Origin: Blepharisma stoltei
Taxonomy: Eukaryota > Ciliophora > Heterotrichea > Heterotrichida > Blepharismidae
Length of the DNA stretch: 64,000 nucleotides
Assembly (NCBI GenBank): GCA_914767885.1
Contig: CAJZBQ010000037.1
Location: forward strand, 620,001 to 684,000
Direction of reading: 5' to 3'
Part shown: positions 19,414 to 29,802 of the stretch, in pieces
Numbering within the stretch: position 1 is the stretch's first letter
How the letters are laid out: each line of letters starts with the position of its first letter
The notes under the pieces: generated by a model
Told to the model about the DNA's origin: nothing
Database searches by the model: none
The model's input: the letters and a program-made list of their open reading frames with translations, nothing else
Program-made: the position numbers and the translations under genes

Positions 19414-20973
19414 AACTGTAATTATTCAGATTAACGATTTCATGTATTTTCTCAAATTAACTCTGATGTTTTCATTTTTTGCTAAATCGATCGCCAACTT
19501 ATTTCCTTCGCTATATATATTAGGATTCGCGCCATGCTCCACAAGCATTCTTATAGCTTTTTCATTGCCAGTCCTGCTAGCTAAATGAAGGGCTGTTCTT
19601 TTAAACTATATAAAAATTACATGGTCAACAACATCAATTAGTCCAGGTAAATCTAAAAGGATTTTCATTATATCAAAATTCCCTCTTACCTTCAATTTAA
19701 CAAATAAGTCATGATTTAATTTTTTTGTTGAAAAATAGTTCATTAAAAATATTTATATACAATTTTTGAAAAGTAAAAATATAAATATATTAATTTATTT
19801 TTTGTTGAAAAGTTGATTCGCAAACTTTAAATAAACTATCTGCTCCATCAAGCTATATGAAAGTTATTTATTTTCAAATATAAATTTTATATTGGAAAAC
19901 TAGAATTTTGTCCCAATTCAAATAAGCTAATTCCAAAATTTATTAATAGTTCGTTCAAATGTAGACAGCAATTTAGAACTGCCCAGTGCAGACCTGTCAT
20001 ATTTAATAAATCATAGGAATATGCTAAACTTTTCTCCTTTGCGAGATATGTATAAACGAGGGTTTCATCACCTTCTTTGCAAGCTCTAACTCCTCTCTGT
20101 GAGTGAACAAAAATTGGAAAAATCTGAGTTAACAAAAATTTTTTTAATAGAAAATTTTTTATGAAAAATTATTTTGATATATAAGTGATAATTATTATAG
20201 TGAAATCTCTAGCTAATTCTGTTTAAATTTAAGCAGCTTGGATTTTATAGCATAAATTGTACAAATCAAACTAATTTTAACTTCTCAGTTTTACGAAATC
20301 TCGAAAAAAAATATTTTTTTGTTCGCTTGGAAGGGGAGGGTAATAAAATTTTTTACGTCTTGGTTATAAGCATGCCTATGAATCTGAGCATCGCTTGATG
20401 ATTTGTGGTGGGTGAAGTTGATCGACTTAAAAAACTCGATTTTTTGGCTTAAATGGTATTTCGACGCTTCCGGTAATTTTACTTCTTCGTGAGGTTTTTG
20501 ATTGGGTTGGGGTTTTATTTCGTTGATATTTTCCACAATCGAGCTTGCCAGCTGAAATGTATTTCTGGGTATCGCAACAATCCCAACAAACTCACTGGTA
20601 TACTTTCCATCCTTTTTGTTGTAGTTTTTGGCTAGATTTTCGTTTATTATGTATTCGGCTTGGTAATCTTCTTCCGGGATTTCTTTATATTCTATTTTTT
20701 ATTAATACTAATTTTTTCACATAATACTTTATTTGTAAAATATATATCAATAAAATAATACGAAAACCCTTTGGCTTTTGACTTATTCATTTCCTGAGTT
20801 TTATATATGTTGAAACCTTCAGACTTGGAATGTCCTCTTTTTTTCCTCTCTTTACGAGCTGAAAGAGAAGGAAGCACAGATGATGTCCTTGAGATTTTCG
20901 ACAATTTTAGATCTCTTATTGATCTGGAAGTAGGTAGCAGAACTTCTAAGATGTCATGCTTTAATCGGCTCAT
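19387..20973 (-). CDS. Ankyrin-repeat protein
   Basis: Start ATG at 20973 (MSRLKHDILEVL), Ser/Arg-rich N-terminus, then a 17-nt candidate intron at 20692-20708 (CEKIKYKEIPEED in frame). A linker, and after removal of the MITE at 20100-20340 (KNFIRACKEGDETLV), ankyrin repeats follow: NMTGLHWAVLN, then KRTALHLASRTGNEKAIRML with EHGANPNIYSEGNKLAIDLA. A 15-nt intron at 19606-19620 lies before KRTALH. The region 19640-19905 holds at least one more IES whose ends I could not fix. UGA occurs in frame at 19426-19428; read as Trp it extends the protein 13 codons into the 3' end of the neighbour. The binding partner is unknown. Confidence 0.75.
19606..19620 (-). other. 15-nt intron in the ankyrin gene
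   Basis: On the minus strand GTAATTTTTATATAG has an in-frame TAG. Splicing gives VVDH-FKRTALHLA, which restores an ankyrin repeat. Confidence 0.9.
20100..20340. mobile_element. Family-1 MITE (241 bp, shortened) in the ankyrin gene
   Basis: Flanked by TAA (20097-20099 and 20341-20343), starting CTCCTCTCTGTGAGTGAAC and ending TTGTTCGCTTGGAAGGGGAGGG. Deletion keeping one TAA joins VKNFI to RACKEGD in frame. It lacks part of the usual interior and the complete terminal hairpin. Confidence 0.85.
20692..20708 (-). other. 17-nt candidate intron in the ankyrin gene
   Basis: GTATTAATAAAAAATAG on the minus strand contains stops in the reading frame. Removing it joins LCEKI to KYKEIPEEDYQ. It is longer than the usual 15-16 nt. 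Confidence 0.6.
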
Positions 20974-20987
20974 ATTAATTTATAATT

Positions 20988-23900
20988 TTAATTATTACGG
21001 CCAAATAATTGAAGTAGAGATGTGATTTCTTCTGAAACGACTTGGTTTTCATTATAATCGACGTTTTCTCTGATTACTTCTTGTGGGGATTTTTGAACTA
21101 AATCTTCAGTGAGCTCATCTTTGCTGTTTTCTATGATGTTTTCTTTTGTATTCTTATAGACCTCTGCTTGATTCTCTCTTGCAGTGTAGAAATCCCAAAT
21201 CACATCATATTGAGTTTCTTCTAAGGCATCAGCTTCTAAACTTACAGTTTTTCCTGTAACTGTCATAGTAAAATCAGAAGGTCCAAGCCCAGTCTCATTG
21301 ATGTTTTTAATTGAATCAATCCTATCAATCTCCACAAGTCGTCCAAACTCATAATTTGTCTTCATTTTATCCAAAATTTCTTCAAACCCTTTTAGCTCTT
21401 CCAAAGACTCTTCATATCCTTCTTCATAAGCCTCATATATTTCTTTGGCTTTATTATAAGTATTTTCAATCCATTCACACCTCAGCTCGCATTCTAAATC
21501 CAATTTTTCTATTTTTTCACAAAGCCGCTCAGTTTGACTGCATTTTGAATAGTCTTTTTCTATGATTTTATCTTGGCATTCATCAGATCGGTCCATGCAG
21601 CTATTTTCCCATTTTTTGCAGACTGTGACTTCGCTTAAGCATTGGCATTCTCCATCACAGTTTCTTTTTTGCTTTATACAGATGACTTCAGATAAGGTGC
21701 ATTCTACCTGAATATTTTCACAGCCTGTATTATTACTGGAGCAGGACTGTTTATTAGAATATTGAGTACATTCTTCGTTTATATTAGTTGTGCATTGCAA
21801 TTTTGATGGGCAGGTTAGGGTGGAATTACATCTCATTGCATCCCAGTATGAGAGACTTTGAGTTAAATTATCAATAAACAAGCCATTTTCGACTAGTGCG
21901 TCATAACCATAATTGACCCATTGATAAATAAGGTCTCTTGTGGATTCTTCAATAGAGTCTACGTGGTCTTCATTGATTTTGAAGTCAACTGAAAAAATAG
22001 CCGTGGATATATCAGGGTTGGTTTCACCTGTAAAGTCAAGAGTCACGTTATAAATGCCAGCGAAAATATATCCTGATGTAGAAAACTGGTATTTGTTGTT
22101 ATTGATAGAAATTGACTCAGATTTTTCAATTTCCCAAGCGTAAAAATCACCTGATATAGTTCCTTCACTTTTTTCTTCTTCTCTATCTGTTTTAAGAAAA
22201 GCGGCTGGGCTGCTCATTTTAGCGTTTTCTCTTAAGAAATAAAAATCATCCAAGGTAACATTTATATCAAAATCTCCTGATACAAAAGAATCAGTTGTTC
22301 CTTCTAATTCTCCATATACTCCGCAATATTCAGCATTTCCTGAAAGGTAAAAAATTGAAGATTCATATTGGTGATCTATAAATATCCCAGCAGGAAAGCT
22401 TAAGCATGCACTTGCTAATGGAATAGAGTCAAAAGATTGATAGGAATAGCCTCCAAGATAGTTATAAAACTCTTCAGTTGTAATATTTTGGATATATAAT
22501 GAAAAATTGTTATAGGTGTAGCTATGGAAATTAAGATATAGCTCTGTATCTCCTGATAAGCAAGACTCACTAGCTTGATTGTTTTCCCAACAGTCTTCTC
22601 CTATTAAAGCGTTCCCAAGACTTGTGGATTCTATCAAAGTTCCATTTCCATCCACAAAGCCTGTGAGAGAAATCCCAATAATATGCAGCCGAAGGACTTC
22701 CATAGCATTTTCCCATAGGTCTTCACTCTGAGTTTTGAGCTCTGCAGTGTAATTTTCACCTTGACTAATTGTTCCGATGAACCTTAAAGTTGTTTCACTA
22801 TCAACTTGTAAGTAAAATGCTCCTTCAACAATCAAAACTAAGCCTTGCTCTTCATATTCAGCACTTAAGCCTGCTTCTTCAAAATCTACTGAGTCACTAA
22901 GTGGGATATCACTCATATCACTTTCTAGAACTATTGTATTTTCTACAATATATACATACTTTTAGTGTATGAAGCGCCATTTTATTCTATTTTTTAAAAA
23001 CAGCTAATAATAGTATATTCAATATAAGCGGGTTTACCCATCTAGTTTAAGCTCAGTTTCTCCTTCTTCAACCCCATATCTTTGTAATATTCCACAAAAG
23101 TCATTTTTTTCGCAGTTATCATTAAAAGTGCATCTTATTTCTATTATAACCCCTTGTTTCCATTCCTCTCGATCTGCATCCAGCATAGATGCCATAATAG
23201 GGGAGCTAGTAACATTAATATCAGCGCTGCTCATATAGACTGTTGTTTCGTACACAGAAATTCCATAATCATATAGCCAATCAGGTCCAATTGTATACGA
23301 ATTTATAACAGTTTGCACTGCTTCATGGACTCTTCCTGATATAACTTCAAGACTTCCTCCTTGAGCTTCTTCTCCATATATCGCATAGCTTGTATCAGGC
23401 TCAAAATAAAGCTGAATTTGTGGACTCATGATTGTTCCATTCTTAAAATCAGTCACCACATAAGGATCTTCAGGCAAGAAAACTGGGAACATATCGTTAT
23501 CTTCAGGAAACATTTGTTGGTAAAAATCTTTATCTATTTGTTCAACTGTAATTTCAGTTGGATCTGTAAAGACTCCATTAGCTTTCATATGCCCATCGTC
23601 TGCATCACTATAAACCATTAGTGATATAGTGTAATTATAATAAACCCAGTTTGTATATATCTTATAAATACATGTTTGTTCAGCTTTATCATTAACTAGA
23701 AACCCAGGCGCAGAGTCTACAGCGATTTCTGGAGAAATTGCAAATGGTGGGGTTGTGTAGCCTATGGTTTCTTCATTCATTATCATTTCATCACTATTGC
23801 TACTATATGTAAAAGTTTGTGTGCTAGATGTGCAGTGCAAGGATTGTAGTGAAGAAATTCCTCTTGGCGGCTGTACTGATGTACAAGGTGAGTCTGCATC

Positions 23901-24744
23901 AAGGACTTTTGCTCATTCGTTAACTGTATAATCAGTTCCTATATCTAATGTGCTTACAAAAGTATCACTATAATTCCTATAATAATCAGTCTCTATTTCA
24001 AAGCCGACACTTACTTTATTGCTTCCGCTTTTAATGTCACAAGTCCCTGAGTAGACATTGTAGCCAACTCCGTATTCAAAATAGGTATACATAGTGTCTA
24101 AATAATAAGTAGTGGATTCTGATACTTCTGCTGTATCCTGAGCATCATAATTCAAAGAGAGATAGTCATAGGAAGATCCATTATATCTGGTTCCAATATA
24201 TGTCAATGTCGTGGAATTTTCTATATCAAAAATCTCAGGGACTGCTACATTAATTGGGCTAATTCCGAGGAAATATTAAATTTCAATTAAATAGATTTTT
24301 TTATATATTCTATATAAATTATATGCAAATTTAGGGTAAAATTTTATAATCAAAAATTGCCTCGTAATCAGCCTCTTCTTTAAACTGAAACCCAGAAATG
24401 CAAATCATTGAATTATTGACTGCTACAGCGTACATTTTAGCTTGAGGAATGTGATCACTCACATCAGTTAGAATGGGCTGAATTTGCTCTTTAGTCTCCT
24501 CATAATAGCCTTCAAGATATGCCACATCAGGGTATGGAGCTGTATATACAAAATCAGCTTGGCATAATGTGCACACTTCTTTTATGTAGTTTGTCTCAGT
24601 TGTAGAGCAATCATAACCTACGTATGAAAAGCCTTCTGGCAATGCAGGCTCTATATTAATATTACCAAGTTCTATTTGTGAAGAAGATGTACGGAGTCTC
24701 ACAGAAGAGACTAGTGTGAATAGGGATATGAGCACGAAAACCAT
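20988..24744 (-). CDS. Large secreted/extracellular protein with Cys-rich region
   Basis: Start ATG at 24744 gives a signal peptide (MVFVLISLFTLVSSVRL). Removing IESs at 24274-24346 and 22944-23042 yields one frame of about 1,190 codons (joins FDYFLGISP and ELKLENTIVLES). The body has many N-glycosylation sequons, is poor in Lys and rich in aromatic, Ser and Thr residues, as expected for a surface or secreted protein. A Cys-rich stretch (from CNSTLTCPSKLQC to LECELRCEW, about 19 Cys) lies in the C-terminal third, followed by a charged helical tail ending LLQLFGRNN. No known domain is recognised. Only 14 bp separate its stop from the start of the ankyrin gene on the same strand. Confidence 0.8.
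22944..23042. other. 99-bp IES in the secreted-protein gene
   Basis: TA at 22944-22945 and 23043-23044. The deletion joins ETELKL to ENTIVLES in frame and removes several stops. The AT-rich interior includes the phrase AATAAAATGGCGC, like the start of the SINE-like elements. Confidence 0.75.
24274..24346. other. 73-bp IES in the secreted-protein gene
   Basis: TA at 24274-24275 and 24347-24348 bound a stop-rich AT stretch. Removal joins EAIFDY to FLGISPINV in frame. Other TA pairs nearby are possible, so the exact ends are less certain than the existence of the insert. Confidence 0.65.
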
Positions 24745-25299
24745 ATTTATCCGTTTCTTTTCAAATTAAAGTATTGCGATATGATTTTGGGATAGGATAA
24801 AGAAGAAAATAAATTTGAATAAATAATGATTTTGGATAAAATAAAGAGCATTATAGCTATATGATAGAAAAGGGATAGAAAAGGTTGTTATTGCGAGGCA
24901 ATATGATAATTCATAAACTATTATAGTATAGGATAAGAATATAGATAGCCGTACAATTTTTCCTTCTTAATTTTAATCTTTTGAAAAAATTCAGAGCGGA
25001 TATCTAGAAAATATAGGCAAAAATAATTAAATAGTATTTAAAAGGACAATACTAAGAAATTGTGATGAAATAATTTTCTGTTTGCAATTTGCTATATGTA
25101 CGTTGCTTATAAAAATAAATTAATTTATACTTTTGCAAATTTTATTTAAAAAATCATTTTATTTAAATCAATTTAAATACTAAAAGCAATTCAAGCATAA
25201 CTTAATAAGTATATTTACAGCAAAATATAAGTTTACAATAACTTCTCTCAATGCAGCCTCAATAAAATAAAAATTTCTATATCAGTTATTAAACTTATA
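24745..25299. other. AT-rich spacer between divergent genes
   Basis: It holds the 5' flanks of the secreted-protein gene and the PUB-MORN gene. No element or gene is recognised. Confidence 0.7.
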
Positions 25300-26409
25300 A
25301 TGGCAACAATAACTAAAGCAGAGCTCCTTTCCTTAATTTCAGATATTTTCCGTAAAAATCCTGATGACGTCTCCATTGAAGCATTACGTGTTTTAGTCCG
25401 CCTCCTCACAAATATTCAAATGAATCCCACAGACCCTAAATTTCGATCCATAAAGAAAACAAATGAAACAATTCAAAAAAAGCTTCTCCCATGCGAAGGA
25501 GTTTTACCACTAATTTATGCAATCGGCTATAAAGATAAAGGTGCTGAATTCCTCACAATTAAAGAAAAATTAGATAATATTAAGCTATGCTTAGAAGCTA
25601 TTGAAGAAATCAAAGAACTAAGACCTGGAAGCGATTTTGGAAGAGACAGCTCAACACCAAACACTCCAATTGGAGGTAACAGCCAAAAAAGTTTAGAATC
25701 TGCATCAATAACAGACCAATTGCAAGCTTATAGAGTCCAACAATCATCACCTTTGTCATCACTTCCAAAATCGCCTGAAAACATAGAAAAACCTCCTACT
25801 AAAGTATCACCAAATAAAAGAACAGGAAGGGCTCAAGAAGCCAAACAAGAAGAGGACCATGAGCCTGATTTCAAATTAGAATGGTCAGGAAGCTCATATG
25901 ATGGCCCTATAAAGGATGGCTGGTTTGAAGGGTTTGGCAGGTTTAGGTTTCCAAAAGGAGTTGTATATGAAGGAGAATTCCATAAAGGCGAGTTTCATGG
26001 AAAAGGGACTTTAATTTTCCCGAATGGGGGAAGATATAAGGCATCTTGGGATAGAGGCAGAGCTGTTGATGGGGAATATGAGTATTATGATGGGCTAAAA
26101 TATAATGCTCAGGACTGGAATTATTGTAAAATTCCTGATAGAAGGTTTTATACGGAAATTAAAGAAGGGTTAAGACCGGCTGGGGCGACTTTGATTGTAA
26201 ATGATCCTCAAGGTCCTAATGAAATACCTCCTGGAACATATGACATTGGAGAAGGGTATTATGATCCATCAGTAAAAGCTGCTTATTCATATGAAGGAGA
26301 AGAGCTTGAAACACCAATGGACAGCGATTTGATAGATATTCTCAAAAAGTATAGGTATAATCCTGCAGAGGTTCAAGACCTTTCTGATGAGGAAGATTTA
26401 TTAGTTTAA
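25300..26409 (+). CDS. PUB-domain plus MORN-repeat protein
   Basis: An uninterrupted gene of 369 codons, one of the few here without an IES. Residues about 20-105 (NPTDPKFRSIKKTNETI, then VLPLIYAIGYK) match a PUB domain, a module that binds p97/VCP-type partners in other eukaryotes. After a Ser/Pro-rich linker, residues about 195-275 hold MORN motifs (YDGPIKDGWFEGFGRFRF, YEGEFHKGEFHGKGTLIFPN), ending in a MORN5-like C-terminal part. MORN proteins often sit in cilia or at membranes; the combination with PUB suggests an adaptor linking p97-type activity to such a site, which is inference. Confidence 0.82.
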   Translation: MATITKAELLSLISDIFRKNPDDVSIEALRVLVRLLTNIQMNPTDPKFRSIKKTNETIQKKLLPCEGVLPLIYAIGYKDKGAEFLTIKEKLDNIKLCLEAIEEIKELRPGSDFGRDSSTPNTPIGGNSQKSLESASITDQLQAYRVQQSSPLSSLPKSPENIEKPPTKVSPNKRTGRAQEAKQEEDHEPDFKLEWSGSSYDGPIKDGWFEGFGRFRFPKGVVYEGEFHKGEFHGKGTLIFPNGGRYKASWDRGRAVDGEYEYYDGLKYNAQDWNYCKIPDRRFYTEIKEGLRPAGATLIVNDPQGPNEIPPGTYDIGEGYYDPSVKAAYSYEGEELETPMDSDLIDILKKYRYNPAEVQDLSDEEDLLV

Positions 26410-26821
26410 TAATTTATTTTTATATCAAGCTGTTTCTTTATCAAAATCAAATTAAAGAGCATCTAGTTAATAAATAAAGATGAAAAATGCATTTCAAATA
26501 TCAAAAAATCCTTTTAAATTCATTTTAATTTGATTTTATTTTTTTAAGATACATGACATAATTACAATATCTCATTTTTCTTTTCAACTATTTTTGTCCA
26601 GTATATAATTTCCATTTTAGATATAAAAACTCAACCGCTGCCCGAGTTGAAAAATCCGAAAATAATAAGCTTCTAATCTTTTTTAATATAAAAAAAATCC
26701 ATCTAATAGTTTCTTAGTAAATTATTTTGATATTAAATGCTGGATTTCTTTCAACTCACAAGATTATAATTTAAAAGAAATTTAGATAAAAATAACATTA
26801 AAATACATTTAAAATTGTTTT
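26410..26821. other. AT-rich spacer between convergent genes
   Basis: Nothing recognisable beyond the 3' flanks of the neighbours. Confidence 0.7.
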
Positions 26822-27031
26822 CTAGTTGACCTTGACGCTTTGTAAGCTCATTTCTGTTTTCATCTCTCTTGATCTGTTGCTTGCATTGAGGATTGAATCA
26901 AGTTTCTTGATGTAAAGCATGTAATCCTCAAATGTCTCTTTGCTAGGTATTTGCTTTCGTCTGGATATAGATATAAACTTGGGCACTTGCTTGATGGTAG
27001 ATTTCCGGTTACTACTTGAAGCACAACCCAT
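26822..27031 (-). CDS. Small protein with N-myristoylation/palmitoylation start
   Basis: A start at 27031 gives MGCASSSNRKSTIKQ and about 69 residues; an upstream in-frame ATG would add six. Gly2, Cys3 and Ser6 form a textbook N-myristoylation plus palmitoylation site, so this downstream start is preferred. The remainder is basic and includes FEDYMLYIKKLDSILNAS, a possible amphipathic helix. It is probably peripheral to a membrane. No family is recognised. The intact frame ends in a TAG codon. Confidence 0.6.
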   Translation of the reverse strand: MGCASSSNRKSTIKQVPKFISISRRKQIPSKETFEDYMLYIKKLDSILNASNRSREMKTEMSLQSVKVN

Positions 27032-27819
27032 CTTAATATTTATTATCACACCATGTTAACTTATTTGGATTTAAGATTTCGGTCGAAAATGGAGCTATTA
27101 AAACCGATTATCATCATTTTTTTGGAAATTTTGCAAAAAAATTAGCTAAAATTTTTTGAAATCAGGAAATTAAACAATAAAATAAGGATAATGAAATAAA
27201 TTCATCCTATTCGATTAATATTAATTTTAAAAATAAAACCAAAAATATTTTGCTTGATCTAAAGAATCTAGAAGGATTTTATATGTTTAAAAGTAATTTT
27301 ATTTTAAAAGTCAAAAAGTTTTATCATATCTCAAAAAAATTAAAAATTTTTTATAGTAAATTAGTTTCTTATAATATGATCTCCTAAAATAAATGTTAAT
27401 ATTTTGTAATTTGATCTTCATAAATATAAGAATTTAAAGAAAATATTAATTGATTTAGTTTACTAATAATCAATTAATCAAACGCGCTAAATAATTTTAT
27501 ATCTAATCATCGAATTTATTATAAGCTAAGTAATCTTCAAGATCACTTTTGTGCATTTTCATTCAATCTCTTAATTCTCGTCTATAGTTAAATGAATCAT
27601 ACTAGTTAAAATATAGGTTAAATATTAGAAATCTTTCTATATAAAGAGGGGGGTTCTTCTCTAGCCAAGAGCTTTTTATTTATTTAAAAATATAGTTTTT
27701 TTTTTTAAAAAATAATAATAAACTTGCTAGAGCATACCATTTAGCAAACTTAAAATAGAATAGTTAATAAAATAATAATTAAATTCATATAATTTTTCAT
27801 CTAATTTAATATATTTATT
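27032..27819. other. AT-rich spacer of about 790 bp
   Basis: No gene, repeat family or palindrome could be supported. It includes a GGGGGGTTC patch near 27648-27656 and long A/T runs. Confidence 0.65.
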
Positions 27820-28315
27820 TTAGATGAAAGTCAGTATTTCTACATCATAACTGTCAAACGCAAGTATTGCAGACGTAACGCGGCACCTGTTTAATGAAGT
27901 AGGATGAGATTGCTGTCCCGCTAAATTTCCATCAATAAAGACTTTAGAAATTATTTTATCCCTTTCATGAGTAATTGTTTGTTTGAATTTCATTTTATGC
28001 ATCTCAAAGAATTTCTTTGCAAAGACAGTGATGCTTCGAATTTTCATTAGTTCTTCAACTTGATTCGGTTTTTTATTGATATGCTGCATGGGATTAATCT
28101 TGGCTTATAACATCATAAGGATGATATTTTTTTTAAAAAGGCACTAAAAATTATATTATTGGAAATTTAATTTAAAACAGCTTATATTCTGGGAAAGCAT
28201 TTTTGAAAGAGGTGTATTGAGTTTCATGTGAGTAGTTTGCAAATTCTTGAGGAGAAATTGCTTCCATGCGAGACAAAAGACTTTGAGGATAAAGATTGCA
28301 GCTTCTATTGCTCAT
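27820..28315 (-). CDS. Small hypothetical protein, split by an 88-bp IES
   Basis: The first block (28315-28183) starts MSNRSCNLYPQSLLSRME and the second (28094-27820) ends in FDSYDVEILTFI with TAA. They join at TA as PEYNPMQHINKK after removal of 28095-28182. The product is about 135 residues and basic in the middle (FAKKFFEMHKMKFKQT). I do not recognise a family. Two open blocks in a compatible frame across one short stop-rich insert support a real gene. Confidence 0.6.
28095..28182. other. 88-bp IES in the small hypothetical gene
   Basis: TA at 28095-28096 and 28183-28184. The insert has several stops and long A/T runs. The deletion restores frame (AFPEYNPMQHINK). Confidence 0.6.
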
Positions 28316-28755
28316 AATTTTGTAAAATAAAAGCCCCTTAATAATTATGCTGTAATCATTAAATTGAATAGTTATAAGGAAATATTAGCAAAATTTAGTA
28401 TAATATATCTATTAAAGTTAATAAATTATGATAAGTAAATACATTAACAATAAAATACATATTTTGGATCAGTCAGAAGTTAGCAAAATAATGGGAGGCT
28501 AAACGATTGCTCTATTAAAAAAAATATTAGCACCGTTTTATGAGCTTACCCCAAATTATTTCAGATATTTACTATAAAATTAATAAGGTCCATAAGCTAA
28601 CAATTTACTATTTATTATCCAAAAGTATTCGTTTTTCACTAACCTTAACTCTCAGTTTTCCTTGCAATTTATATAAGAAATTATAATTAATTTATTATTA
28701 ATAAATACAAAGTAAATAGTATTTTTTAATGAAGATGGGCTAAACAATTATAAAA
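28316..28755. other. AT-rich spacer between divergent genes
   Basis: It contains the 5' flanks of the small hypothetical gene and of the superoxide dismutase gene. Nothing else is recognised. Confidence 0.65.
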
Positions 28756-29802
28756 ATGAAAGCACTGCTTGTTGCTCTTTTCTTGACTCTAACGTTAGCC
28801 AGTACCGATTGCGAGGACAAAATCGAGTTCTCTCCTTCATCAGACACTTACGAATTCACCCTTGCTAACCTTCCTTATCCTCAGGATTTCTTACTCTCCC
28901 CTCCTAAGCGAACAAAAACATCTTGCTCGCAAGGAGGATTTTTTTTTTAAAAAAAATTCTAAAAATTTATGAAAAATTATTTTTCAAATTTAAAAAATCC
29001 TACTTCACAAAAAATGGAAAGCAAATATTAATTTAATCTATAAAATATATATTTCAAAACGCAATTTGTTTAAAATTAGAGAGAATTAACTCGAGATTTC
29101 ATTATACTAATTATCACTTATATATCAAAAATTTTTATTTGCTTGTTTAGGGTAGGTTTTTAGGCAAAAATAGGGATTTTTCTAATGGTTTTCTATGGTG
29201 GAGGGTTAGAGCCCATCCTAACGTCACAAATCCTTTATGCCCATCACGACCATCACCACCAAACCTACTACGACAAGCTAAATTCCTATATTGCCGAAGA
29301 AGCCGACCTTCAAGACGACACACTTTTAGAGTTAGTCAAAGGTGCAACTAATGACGAGAGCTTACAGAAATATGCTGGAGGAGCATACAATCACAACTTT
29401 TATTGGTGGGTGTTGACTAATCCTACTTGCGCTCAAGGTCAGCCTAGTGGAAGTCTATATGAGGCAATCGTAAATACTTGGGGCAGTTTTTCAGATTTCC
29501 AAACTGCCTTTGATGACTCTAGCACTAGCTTGTTTGGAAGTGGATGGACTTGGCTGTGTGTAAATGAAAGCTTTGGGCTTGAAATAAGAAATACAGCTAA
29601 TCAGATCAACCCAATGATGCAGGTAGACGGAAGCATGTGCTATCCAATCTTAGCTAACGACATTTGGGAGCATGCTTACTATTTGAAGTACATGTGGGAT
29701 CGTGCAAGCTATATTGATGCCTTTTGGAAGATTATAGATTGGGATATTGTAGAAAATTTCTACGAGAATTATGCAAGCCAATTGAAAGGTGTTCCACTTT
29801 AA
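28756..29802 (+). CDS. Secreted Fe/Mn superoxide dismutase
   Basis: Start ATG 28756 gives a signal peptide (MKALLVALFLTLTLAST). Removal of the MITE at 28894-29205 with one TTA kept joins LPYPQDF-LEPILTSQ in frame. The mature enzyme has all four metal ligands in context: His in YAHHDHHHQTYYDKLN, His in AYNHNFYWW, and Asp and His in DIWEHAYYLKYMW. About 244 residues, normal for the family plus leader. It converts superoxide to peroxide and oxygen. The leader predicts a secretory or vacuolar location, unusual next to the common mitochondrial and cytosolic forms. A start at 29185 inside the MITE would be an artefact. A decayed copy lies downstream. Confidence 0.93.
28894..29205 (-). mobile_element. 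Family-1 MITE (312 bp) in the SOD gene, TTA duplication
   Basis: Flanked by TTA at 28891-28893 and 29206-29208. The hairpin end is at the left (CTCTCCCCTCCTAAGCGAAC then GCTCGCAAGGAGG). Excision gives GAT-TTC-TTA-GAG-CCC, exactly the expected SOD N-terminal sequence. The right terminus (GGTGGAGGG) is decayed, yet the gene frame depends on its removal. Confidence 0.9.

Noticed and set aside
29185..29802. SOD starting at MVFYGG
   Set aside because: That start lies in the right end of the MITE; removing the MITE links the enzyme to an upstream signal peptide in frame.
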